Source: Eutypella sp. D-1 (Eukaryota > Ascomycota > Sordariomycetes > Xylariales > Diatrypaceae). From it: 64,000 bases of DNA. The stretch is from positions 1,984,001 to 2,048,000 of the forward strand of contig JAJTTP010000002.1 in NCBI GenBank assembly GCA_023313575.1. The letters are read 5' to 3'. Shown one piece after another: positions 1 through 10,436 of the stretch. The first letter of the stretch is position 1. Each line of letters opens with the position of its first letter. A program made the translations under genes and the position numbers. The notes under the pieces were generated by a model, which saw only the letters and a list, made by a program, of their open reading frames with translations, was not told where the DNA came from and did not search any database.

Positions 1-248
1 TTTCAACGACTCCTAGTCGTATCCAAAGCGGGTGCAGCTCCACGAAGGCCTACGTGACCTAGACGATCGCCTTGACCGACCTCCCTGAGCCAGAAAAAGT
101 TGATGGAAGTGCAATATATACACATATTGCAATCTAGATGAATGCTTATTTTTCCCGCCTAACCAGGTTCTGGCTGTCCTGCCGGCATTCAAATGGGTAG
201 ATAGGGCGATAGGGCTCATTAGATTGACCGGCCACCACCGATGCCAGC

Positions 249-1453
249 TCACTGGGCTTTCCTTCGTTTTGAGCGCCGGACAGGTCCCTGATGTACCTTG
301 CTATCGGCCGAACTAGCTCTTCGCTTCGCTGGTCCCTTGGACACCTCTGGCTTGGCAGGGTCTGTTTCGGATAGAGATGCAGCTGCCTCCTTGACCGATG
401 TCGCATTTGGTGCTTCCCGTCGCATCAAAACATATGCAACCTTTTCAACTTCAGTCGCCTTGACCCGCAGGCGCTTGATAATGGATTCTGCGGCCGACAC
501 CAACTGCGTGTACTCCTTCATATTGTACTTAATGGGAGACTTCTTTGCGTCGCAGCAAAGCCAGTAGAAGGCTTCGTCTGAGAAGAAAATGATGTTCTCT
601 GGGTCGTGTACAGATAGGAGCAAAGAGGCCGTAGCCGGGCCGATGCCTCGAAGTTTGCTGATAGCGTTGATAGCCTTGAACGCATCCCCTTCGGTCCAGT
701 ACTGCTCGATGGCCTGCTGGATAACATCCTTGACGGTGTCTTCGTCGTTCGATAACACCAGGTTCATCAGGGTTGGGCGGAATTTACCGTGACGTCTACA
801 GTTCATTAGATATATGTGGATAGGGTATCACTTTGGCATGAGCTTGTATCAATGTTGAGTGCATAGTGTTCCATCGACAGCGGAGTCTATCGTATGACCT
901 AGAACATATAGAACGCGGGATATGTCCAGCACGCATCTAGGTATCCGGAGGAACTAACTAGCTCGGGGTTCACGAGTAACAGAGACAATTCTCCAGCATA
1001 CAGATGTGACGGCGAGGGAGTACAGGGAAAGACCTGCAGGCTGGGCGGTCGACCTAAGGAGCTAGGAAATGCACGTATATACTTACAGCTTCCAGTCCAC
1101 GAGGATCTTGACATCGTCGTGGGTCATGGGACGCTTTGGGTGTTCGGACTGTAACTCCGCGACGGCCTTCTCGTATCGAAACTCATCGAGCTGCGGCAGG
1201 GATCTCTGACCGGGCTTGGCTGACGCATAAAATCGATAATTAGCTGCACGTTGTATTTCGTCTGGTTTTCTTTTTTTTTTTTTTTTGGTCGTTCTTTGTC
1301 TTTTTCTTCACACTGGGCATAGGACTCCACGGAGAGTTCTAGTTTACCTGGTTTAACTGTGGACATGGACTCAATGAGCGCGTCGTATTCATCCAGCAAT
1401 TGCCGGAACTCGGCAGCTGAAATGGCCGAGAAAGAGGGTATCACGACAGACAT
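249..1453 (-). CDS. Basic protein with helix-hairpin-helix-like motif, conserved fungal hypothetical
   Basis: Three exons read on the minus strand: 1453-1348, 1219-1087 and 795-249. Introns are 128 and 291 nt, with donors GTAAAC and GTAAGT and acceptors TCAG and TAG. The joined frame is 261 residues. The first intron holds a 16-nt homopolymer (1271-1286). Residues about 124-142 (LRGIGPATASLLL core) look like a helix-hairpin-helix, a non-specific DNA-binding element, and the following region carries an F-SDEAF-W pattern. The last 40 or so residues are rich in Lys/Arg/Ser and end in a nuclear-localisation-like cluster (RRSKRRK). A nuclear, DNA-associated role is inference only; no catalytic residues are recognisable. 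The first acceptor is the least certain junction, because other CAGs lie close by. The divergent neighbour starts at 2768. Confidence 0.75.
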
Positions 1454-2767
1454 GATTCGAACCCGCCGCTCCGAATTTCAGATCGAATAGTTACTACGAA
1501 GATAGACAGCCAATTGAAACCTATTATCTTATGGGTCTTATGCACGTGGTGATCTCGCAACTAACAAGGGCGTTGATAGATTGATCCAACATCAAGGGTC
1601 CTGTACGTACGGGCAGACAGACGGGTTGACGGGGGAGTTGAAGAAGGTTGAGCGGGCTAACAGGTCAACTGCACAGGGGGGAGGAAGATGGTGATAGGAG
1701 ATAATGCCTGGTAGTTTCCCCTTTCGGTATAATGTAAAGCGGCCCGATACCACAATGGTCTATGCATGTGCCCCCACTTTATTCGTGCCACATACCTAGT
1801 AAGTACCCAAGTGCATAGATACCTATACCAATCCTTACCGGACGTTATCAGGACTACTTAGGTACTTAGGTAGGTATATATAAGGGTCTAAATTCCCCCG
1901 AGGAGTTAGATAGGAAGAGGCATTCATATACTATCGAGGTAATGGTACGGACATGTTCTGTTAGAATAGAGAAGAAGTCAGAACCTCGACATCTCAAGAA
2001 TGCCACACTGATATTTTCTACGAATACTAGATTTACAAAAGTCTCACCAATGTACGGTTAAATATCGTCGAAATAACCCTGAAAGCTTAGCAGTGTCCAG
2101 GACTACTCAAAATATGATGATTTACATTTCTCGATAATTACGTGGCCTAGAAATGCTACATAGGAATTTAGTTATCAAGGAGATCAGAACTCATGTGCTG
2201 ATACAAGTAAGCTAGATACATATATGTAGGTATCTAAGCACGGGCCCACTGACTTGACAGTGACAGGCCCCACATGGAATGCCCCGGTGTATTGGTTAGG
2301 CGGTGAAAGTTACATACAGGCTGACGGGGTAAGGCTGAAATGGTGATTGGGTAGATAAGGGCGGATAAGAGTGGAGAACCATGGTCTAAACGTTTCCGAT
2401 AAGCGATTAACAGGTGTTAGGTGTTCCAGACTCTCCCATCCAGTCAGCCCACGCAGAGACGGCCTTAGCCCTTAAGGGGACCAGACCAGAAAGAAGGAAT
2501 TGGGAGAGTCCCGGGAAGGTTCATGGTTGGTAGGCTATTATTAGGCCAAAAACCCGAAACCGACAAGACCGCATTAGACGCATACGGCGAATTAAAAAAG
2601 TAAAAGAAAAAAAGTAAAATCTGCCTCTTACGCCGCCTTTCTTCTCTTAAACCCAAACTTTCTAATTATTACCTACTTCGTACCTGAACATCACTACCAA
2701 ATTATATCTACCACGGAATCTGACATTTCATTAGCTGATATCAGTTTCAATACCTACGTATTCAAAA
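1454..2767. other. Divergent intergenic region, no gene seen
   Basis: This 1.3-kb region separates two divergent genes and should hold both promoters. It is moderately AT-rich and contains a TACTTAGGTAGGTA-type motif near 1861-1876. The only longer frame is 63 codons on the minus strand (2465-2656), with no recognisable protein features, and I do not call it. Confidence 0.6.
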
Positions 2768-3319
2768 ATGGGTAACGTAAGTTTTTAATAAGGCGCAACT
2801 GCTGGACTGCTGATCCTGGTCCAATTTTTTTTTAGAATATTCTTTCACGTGAAGCGAATCTTTTACTAATACGATCGTGATTGATCTGAATTGTAGGGAG
2901 CCAAGGCACAGCAGAAGCGCGAGCGCAACAAGAAGGACGCCAAGAAGGCTCCGAGTTCCCAGCTGAAAAGCGTAAGTTATTGTTTGCTTGCTTCTGTATT
3001 TGGTTATTTTCTTGTCTGCTTGTCTATTTGCCTCTCTCCTCCACCCCTCCCCCCACCCTTCTATCACTGACGCTGACGTGTATCTGCCCTGTCTACAGAA
3101 TGTCCAGTCCAAGCAGATCGCCTGCCAGTGGTGCAAGACCATGTTCATGAAGACCATGAGCAAGGAGCAGTACGTTCCGAAACCAACTCAAACCCCCGTA
3201 CCCCTACGACAAATCCCGGCTAACACTGCTTCCCTCCTGATAACAGGCTTACCGCGCATGCCGAAAAGGACAAGAAGACCTTCGAGTTCTGCTTCCCCGA
3301 CTGGGAGGCCCCTAAGTAA
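2768..3319 (+). CDS. Small zinc-finger protein with 4F5/SERF-like basic N-terminus
   Basis: Four exons: 2768-2776, 2897-2971, 3099-3169 and 3247-3319. All introns are GT-AG (120, 127 and 77 nt), and the model encodes 75 residues. The first exon is only three codons (Met-Gly-Asn). The N-terminal half is strongly Lys/Arg-rich, like the 4F5/SERF family. The second half carries Cys37-x2-Cys40, His56 and Cys67, a single zinc-binding unit like that of the small eukaryotic proteins related to plant At2g23090 and human ZNF706 (zf-met2 type). Family members are conserved throughout fungi, and their biochemical role is poorly defined. The model is convincing because the phases (0, 0, 2) all match and the protein length is typical. 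No single open frame spans the gene. Confidence 0.87.
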
Positions 3320-3757
3320 AACATCGGACAGACTGGGATGGGGAACCAATAATCACTCCCGACGATTCCAGCGCGGGATTCTCCTGTGTGCCGTGCCGTA
3401 CATGCTTCCGGACTATCAGTAGCAAAGCATGAACTGGGGAAACCCCAACGAACCGCCGGCAGAGACAGGCACTTTCATATTTGCATTAGCGAGGGCGTAA
3501 AGAGGATAATTATCTGTGGGTGGGTGAGAGAGAGCGTGTGTGGAGGGACAAATAGAGCATGACTCTTGATGAAGATGGATCGATGACAGATTCATCAGGA
3601 GAAAGGGGAGGCAACAACAAATTACGACCGACGAATGTTAAACGAGCAAATGAAATCACATCATACGTATGGTTCCTAATAGTCCACACTTGTTCGTCCT
3701 ATTGCACGTTCGGAACAAGCCGCCAAACCCGTTCAACGCAGTGCTGCTCTAAACTTC
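3320..3757. other. Convergent 3' intergenic region
   Basis: About 440 bp between two convergent genes, presumably holding both 3' untranslated regions and polyadenylation signals. I see no gene or repeat. Confidence 0.6.
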
Positions 3758-5186
3758 TCAGTGTGCCTCGACGGCTGTTGTCGGTGCTGCCGGCTTGCTA
3801 ACATCTACAGGGCCGTTCCCCGCCGCCGCCGTCGCTGCCTCCTCCTTTTCCCGCTTCTCGCGCGCCTGCTGCTCACGGATATCCCTCAAAATATCAGGGT
3901 ACCACCTCTCGCCGACGTCGGGATGGCTCTTGACCCTATTGCGAAGGGTAGCCTCGCCGAGGGTGGTAGCGCCGCCGTTGGCGCCACCAGTGCGGAACGT
4001 GAACTCGACGTCGTCGACGGCGAAGCCCTGGCGGCGGGCATCGTCGTCGGCGCGGCGGCGCAGGGCCAGTACGTCCTCGGGGACCTCGCCGACGCCGACG
4101 GTCTCGAGCTCCGCGAACGACGCGTCGCCGCGCACGCCCTGGAAGAACGGGATGCTGAAGCGCGCGCCGGACCCCGCCGCCGGCGACAGCACGCGGTGCG
4201 TCGTCGACCGGCACGCGCCCCGCGTCAGCGCCTCTAGCCCCTGCCCGATCGCCACCACCAACGTCCCCGCCACCGGCGGGCAGTCGATCCACTCCCCGCG
4301 CACGTTGCGCGCCTGCAGGCCCCGGTGCGCGCTCGCCTGTAGCAGGTACGATGTGAGCATGCTATCTTTGTGCGGGCCGACGCCCTGGCGGGCGGCTTCA
4401 GCCTCTCCCTCCGGGAGCCCCAATTCCGCCGCGTCCGGGTACCGGACGACCTTGAGCTTGTGCTGCTGGCGGCGGCCGGAGGCGGGGTCGTCATCGAAGT
4501 AGCGGTCGAAGGCGCGCGGGTCGAGCCCCACGGCCTCGGCCACCAGCGACGTGAAGCGCCTCGACACCGCGCCCATGCGCTCCATGTACTCGGTGAAGGC
4601 CGGCCGGAACTCCGGCAGCACCGCCGTCGACGGCCACTGGTTTGGCCCCAGCAGATTGTGGTGCGCCGGTGCCCCCGGTGCCGGCGGTTCGTGCTCCGTT
4701 GACAGGTCGATCTGCTCCCGGTGGTCCACCGCGCCCGCCGTTACCTCCGCCGACAGCTGCGAGTACCCCAGGAACGAGGGCGCGTTCTTCATCTCAATCT
4801 TGAGCCTACGTGGGGAAGAGAGGGGCGGGGAGAGCTTGTTAGTATACAAAACGCTTCTTAATTCAGGCTAGTAGAGGGATAAGGATGTGAGGTAGACGAA
4901 GAGATAAATTTGTATAGATTGGAAAAGAAAAGGAGAAAAATAAAAGGAGGACCCTGACCTGACTCGACTAGGAACTCAGGACTTACTTTTCCTCTAGCGG
5001 GATGTCGAAGAAGGCCCGGCCCTGCTCGACGACGCGCGCGAACAGCTCCTCGGACACCCCGACGTTGCGGATGTACATGAAGCCGACCTCCATGAGCGCG
5101 TGCCGCAGGTCCGCGAGGAACTTGGGCTTCGTCGCCGGGTCCTCCGCCCGTGCCAGGTCCAGCACCGGAATCTCCGTGAAGGACAT
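3758..5186 (-). CDS. 2-oxoglutarate/Fe(II)-dependent dioxygenase, isopenicillin N synthase-like
   Basis: Two exons: 5186-4987 and 4805-3758, split by a 181-nt intron (GTAAGT...TAG, phase 2), giving 415 residues. The N-terminal part begins with the IPVLDL strand and a GFMYIRN segment, as in the DIOX_N domain of isopenicillin N synthase-like enzymes. The iron ligands are visible: His212-x-Asp214 in GVGPHKDS and His270 in STTHRVLS. The 2-oxoglutarate-binding Arg282-x-Ser284 follows in ARFSIPF. Such enzymes hydroxylate, desaturate or cyclise small molecules. The substrate cannot be read from the sequence, and no biosynthetic genes adjoin it. The C-terminal tail of about 50 residues is charged (REKREKEE) and then Ala/Pro-rich, and lies outside the catalytic fold. 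The second exon is much more GC-rich than its surroundings, so long spurious frames appear on the other strand. Confidence 0.92.
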
Positions 5187-6548
5187 CTTTTGTTACGTCT
5201 GTGTTGGGGATGTAGGGTGTGGGGTTTTTTGGTTGTTGTTTTGTTTGGTTTGGAAAGAAATAACTTTAAAAAGCAAAATTTATGTTGAGCTCTTGCTACC
5301 CCAAGAAACAAAACACTGGTTGTTCTACTACTTGGGTCCTCGGCTTAAAAAAATAGAAAAAATAAAAAGCTGGAGAGAGTTCTGAAAGTAGTGAAAAGTC
5401 CTCAACCGTGTACATTTATGTATTCCGTAGGGCGTAGTCGAAGATGTCTATTTAGTGGTGGTGGTGCATGACATGACGTCCAAAGCTAGCTAGCTATCTT
5501 GCCTTTACCTACGCACCAATGGGATAACACAAGTTAAGTACATTTGATTGATGGTCAGGTTTACTCCGACTTGCCCGTTTTGCGCGGAGACTCCCAGGTA
5601 TGGCGCAATCTCGACGATCGGCCCACCGGAACGAAACCACCACCAGCTTTCTTCTATATGAGTATGGAAATGGAAATTCAATGCAAATCGAACCCTGCAC
5701 TAACTCTCGAAGTCAACCCGAATAATCAAAGCCACTTAAACTTTCACATAGCTATGGAAACTTAGAATATTATTTCAAGTCCGTATACCTAGGTAGGTAG
5801 GAAGGATCGCAGCGAATTTCAAAGCATGCAACGGGCAATCCAATAGAGATGAAAGCGAAGGACCGTCAGGTAGGCGGAAAACACCATATCAATGTTGCTT
5901 GATATTTAGCTCTACCTAAAAAAAACGCCCCGGCCTCCCAAACCAGTAAGTATAGCTATAGCATCTAGCCAATGCTAACTAACATGAGTTCAGTAGACAC
6001 ATTATCATATGCCTAATGCCGCGCCTATTGCCTAGAAAAACAAGAACACCGATTTTATTTCCTTTCCCCCTTTGTTGCCGTAACATAAAATTATACACCA
6101 AAACAGCAATGCAAAGCAACGAAATGCAGTGCAATAACAACGTTAAAAAAGCTTCCTTCAAAAAAGGAGCAAGCAACCCCCCTCGGTTCATTCTGACGAT
6201 GATGAAAGGACTCCTTTTTCCATGCAGTTGGGCGAACGTGACCATTTTTTAAATCGTGACCTCGTGGCTTTAGAAGCAAAAAACAGACCTTCCTGTGGTA
6301 TCGCGAATATGCTATGCTATCTCATTCCGGCGCCAAAACGAGAGAGGGCGAGCGAAAAGTTCCGCTCCGCCCCCTTTCCCTCAAAAACGCCGCGCTGAAA
6401 GGGACATCGAAACCCGCAAGTCTATAACCAGAGATACCAAAAAAATGACCATGGAACCTTGATTTTACCTACTGTTGGATTTGACATCGACCCCTTTGTT
6501 TAACCCATCTGGCGATGGTGGTCGGACGCGCATTTCGGTCAACGGAAT
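5187..6548. other. Intergenic region between dioxygenase and Cdc20 genes
   Basis: About 1.36 kb upstream of the dioxygenase start and downstream of the Cdc20 stop. It is AT-rich, with A/T homopolymers and a TACCTAGGTAGGTAGG motif near 5787-5803. Short frames on both strands lack any protein signature. I see no gene. Confidence 0.6.
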
Positions 6549-8425
6549 TTACCGGATGGTCATCTGTTTGGTCATCGCCGCCTTGCTGGAGGAGCCGGAG
6601 GCGCCGACACCCGCCGTAGCGCCCGCCTTCTTCTCGAAGATCTTCCAGAACTTCAAGCTCTCGTCGGCAGCTGCAGGGTTATGAGGTTAGCATTTGTCGG
6701 TAAAATGTGGCAATATACATGTTACGATGGATGGGATGAAAACATACCAGCAGTAGCGAGCATCTGCCCATCGGGGCTGAGGCAGCTGTGCAGAACCCTG
6801 CTCTCGTGGGCGGGGATCTCGACGTTGCGGACGAGAGTAGGGTAGCTCCAGATGCTGAGCGAGTTGTCGGGGAAGCCGCTAGAGCTGACGATCTCACGGT
6901 AGCTCGTGCTCCACCGCAAGCTGGTGACTTGCGAACCAGTGTCGATGCTGTTCACGCGGGCACCCGAGGTGGTGTTCCAGAAGTGGATGTGACGGTCGTA
7001 AGAACCACCGCCCGTGGCGAGCAGGTTCATGTTCCACGGGCACCAGGCAAGGGCCTTGACCGCCGCCTTGTGGTTCGTCTTGGTGAACTTGGGCACGGCC
7101 AGCGAGCGCGCGTCCCAGATGGAGACGAGGTTGTCGTTGCCGCCGGTGGCGAGCTGGGCACCGTCCGAGCGCCACTCCAGGCCGCAGACCTCGGAAGTGT
7201 GAGAGACGAGCTCGGCTACCTTGTGCTCCGCAATACGGACGTCGTGGTTGAAGACGAGCCCGCTCCGAGCTCCGGTCGACAGCAGGTGCTTGTTCCAGCC
7301 CATCACGCCGACACGGGTGTCATGGCCGAACATGCTGCGAACCTTAATACCTTCCGCGACATCCCAGATCTGGACCTCACCGGTTCCAAGACCGACACTG
7401 ACGTAAGCTCCATCACCAGACCACTTAACGCTGCTGACATAGGTATCAGGGGAGGTCTCCATGAGGCAGTTGACGCTGCCCTCGTCGGCCGACCAGACGT
7501 AGACGTTCCGCTCAAGGCCAATAGCAACCTGGTTGCCGGGGCTCCAGTCAAGAAGGTTGAGGTAGTAGTCATCAATGAGGCCAGGGGCATCGAGCACCCT
7601 CTCAGGAGCAGTAGCAATACGGCGTCTGAACTGAGCCGAACTGGCGTTCGCCGCCTTGAGGGGCCGGTTGTATTGCTGGCGAAGATCAATAGGCTTCGAC
7701 GACTCAGGGGGTGCCGGCTTGAACTGGAGAATCCGGGTGTTGAGGTTCACACCACACGCATTGGCCAGGGAGTCCTGGTACGCCACGGTGTTGGGCGATG
7801 GACGAGCGTAAGTGGCCTCGTCTTCCTCCTCGTTGATGTTGAGGTTGTCAAGAGCAGCGATGGCATCATCCGTGGCCGTGTTCAAGACTCTGGAAGCCTC
7901 GCCATTGCCAGACTTGGGCCTCGACTTGTCCTGAACGTCAAGCTTGCCGGAGCCCGCATTTGCAATAGCGGAGCTGTTGCTGCGGTTGGGAATGAAGCGA
8001 TCGGCTGCGTAAGTTATAGTTGTCTTGGACTTCTGCTTCAGCGGGGCCTTCTTTGACTTGGTACTAGACGACTCCTTGGTGTTGCCAGTGCCAACGAGGG
8101 TGAAGTCTGATACACCGAGCTCGAGAGCCTTGCGGGGGCTTGAGACGCCACGGGCGATATTGGACTTGGGGGAATCACGGTGGGAAGACGATCTCGAATG
8201 GGACTTGAAGAGGTCTCGTCCGTATACGGACTTGCTAGAGGGACGGCTAGCGTCACAGCTAGATACCTTCCTCTCAGGGGTGAACGGTGACGAGTCCACG
8301 TTGACAGAGACTGTGCTGGTGCGTTGACGAGGGGAAGGGGTCAGAGGCATCCGTCCGCCGGCGGTACGGGAGGAGAAGAGGCCCTTGTGGGACTTGATGG
8401 GGGTCGATACTGCGGCTGAAGCCAT
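6549..8425 (-). CDS. cdc20: Cdc20, WD40 activator of the anaphase-promoting complex
   Basis: Two exons: 8425-6748 and 6670-6549, with a 77-nt intron (GTATGT...CAG, phase 1), giving 599 residues. Cdc20 recruits substrates such as securin and cyclin B to the APC/C and is the target of the spindle checkpoint. The disordered N-terminus (1-140) is Ser/Pro/Lys-rich, with many SP/TP sites that could be CDK-phosphorylated. The C-box DRFIPNR is at 142-148. A Mad2-interaction-like motif RILQFKP is at 231-237. Seven WD40 blades run from about 285 to 570, starting RVLDAPGLIDDYY. The last two residues are the Ile-Arg (IR) tail that docks on APC/C TPR subunits. The C-box sequence and the Mad2 motif favour Cdc20 over the paralogue Cdh1/Fzr. 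The lone intron cuts off only the last 40 residues, including the IR tail. Confidence 0.96.
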
Positions 8426-9386
8426 TTTTTGTTGTCTAAGTACGTACGTACGGGTATGGAATACCGACAGGGGATGGGATATAGGAGGGGGTTATTATTA
8501 TATGTGATCTCCAACGAAGTCCAACTGAATGTATCGAGGGAGAAGACAAGTGAGAGAATGCGAGAGAGCTCCGAAAAGATCGAACGGGCTCCAAGAGACT
8601 CTAGTTAAAGGTTCCTGGAATAAGTTTGGTTTAGGTTAGTAACAATCGTTTTTGTGTGTGTTCGATAGATCGAAGTAGGTAGTTTTGAGTGGCCTTTCTA
8701 CGAAGAATAGGCGACAAGTCGAAGGGGCGATCAGATGGCTTATGAGAAAAAAAAGCGATGAGATCTAATGGACTTGAAGGTATTGCTTTGTATAAAAAAG
8801 GGCACTTGAGTTGATGATAGAGAGAGGTATGGAATGTGTGTGATGAGGAGAGTATATGGGAGAGGATGATATGAGAAGAAGGGAAAGAAATCAGAGAATT
8901 GTAAAGACTGAATCGCAGCTCTTTATGGGAATTGTTGACTTTGGTGGGGACCTTTCTGTTGCGCAGGGCAACGGTTGCAGTTGCCCACTTCTGTAGTAGC
9001 TTGCCTAGAAAGGTGTGGTTTCCCAAGCAGCCACATGTGAAAGTGGAGACAGGTGCATTTAGTCAGGTCTTGACATGGCCCGTGCATTTGTAGGGGAGCC
9101 AAGCATCCAAGTGGGACCAAATCTCCAACCCCATGATGAGTGGATGCAATGAACCCCCACTTGAACTTTTCTGCTAAATATGGACTTATGTACATAGTGA
9201 AGTTTTATACAGTTATGAATGATTGAATAAATGAATGAAAAGGATCCATCTTGGGGGTTACCAACGCTTGTACAACTAACATACTACAACGTTCATCATG
9301 GTTGTGCTCTCTTTTCTTTGACATCTCGGGATGCCCAGTTGCGCAACAGCATTCTAGCCTTATATCGCCCAACTAAATCTGTGAAG

Positions 9387-9508
9387 CTGTCAAACTGTCA
9401 AACTGTCAAATTGTTCTGTTTGCCTGCCTATCTGTTACTCACAGTCTCTCACAGTCTTTTCATGGTCTTTTCATGGTCTTTCCATGGTCATTTCACAGTC
9501 CTTTCACA
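9387..9508. repeat. Short tandem duplications (CTGTCAAA and TTTCATGGTC units)
   Basis: CTGTCAAA is repeated three to four times at 9387-9414. A decayed array of TTTCATGGTC and TCACAGTC units follows at about 9438-9508. Together they look like local slippage upstream of the Kelch-BTB gene. Confidence 0.75.
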
Positions 9509-9811
9509 CCTCTCATTCTGATATCATACCCACTCGTTTAAAATCATCTACGAATAGACGAATAGGCGAATAGGTAGGCCCAGTCTGGACTTCGCCTAGG
9601 TGTAATACACTACTTAGGTACTGTATGTAGACTATCTCTATATGCCCGACCACTTAGATCCCATCCCCTTGACACCAAACATCAGAATTTCACCACTTCC
9701 CATCTCCTGCCTCCCATCCTTAGCCCCCCCTGTCTTCTCAAGTCAGCCTCGTTCTGAGCGTGAACAAGGAGTAGTGAACTGAACAGCCTGACAACTTCAT
9801 TCTTGGCAAAA

Positions 9812-9897
9812 CTTCTTCTTCTTCTTCTTCTTCTTTCCAGCCAATCCTCCTCGCTTCTCTTTTCATAATCATTCGGTCATTCGGTCATTCGGTCATT
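9812..9897. repeat. CTT trinucleotide run and CATTCGGT tandem repeat
   Basis: A CTT run spans about 9812-9835 and ends in TTTCCAG, which resembles an intron acceptor, so a spliced leader is possible. Three copies of CATTCGGT follow at 9870-9897. Both lie in the presumed 5' leader of the Kelch-BTB gene. Confidence 0.8.
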
Positions 9898-10436
9898 ATC
9901 TTTCATTCATTCAATTGGGCCCCATAGGATCGACACCTAGCATCCATCATACACATTTATACATATGTACAATACATATCCCTGTCACCATTAATTATAC
10001 TACTACATGTGCCCTTGCACCATAACTAACTATAATAGTACACCATTCACCAGAGACCGTACGGTGTACACGATCCACCTTACAAACCTTCAACCTTGTT
10101 CCTGGTTGATCATACCCGCCTGAACCATACAAAGACGATCCGCGATCCAACAATCATAGAAATCCAACTTCATCAACTGACGTTTACCCGAGTTCATTCG
10201 CTCCTGAATATCTGAGCATTTGAACATCTGAACATCTGATCCCCATTTACTATTTCCTCTTCGTCGCGCAATTCCGCTCCCTGCACCTGTTTATTGCGCT
10301 TTCACCTCCTCGAATAAACTGCGACATCAACGATAGCAGACGACGACCGACTACCGTCGACAACGAGGACGATAACAACGATAATAGCAACGGAGAACGG
10401 AGAGAACACACAGACAATAACTAGGGTACATACAAC

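Larger units (their letters stand above)
8426..10436. other. Divergent intergenic region and long leader of the Kelch-BTB gene
   Basis: About 2 kb between the divergent Cdc20 and Kelch-BTB genes. From about 9650 to 10436 the plus strand is pyrimidine- and A/C-rich, like a long fungal 5' leader. Between 9387 and 10240 it holds several short tandem duplications, annotated separately. I see no coding region. Confidence 0.6.

Noticed and set aside
6788..8056. 422-codon open frame antisense to Cdc20
   Set aside because: It is a shadow of strong codon bias in a well-supported gene and shows no domain of its own.
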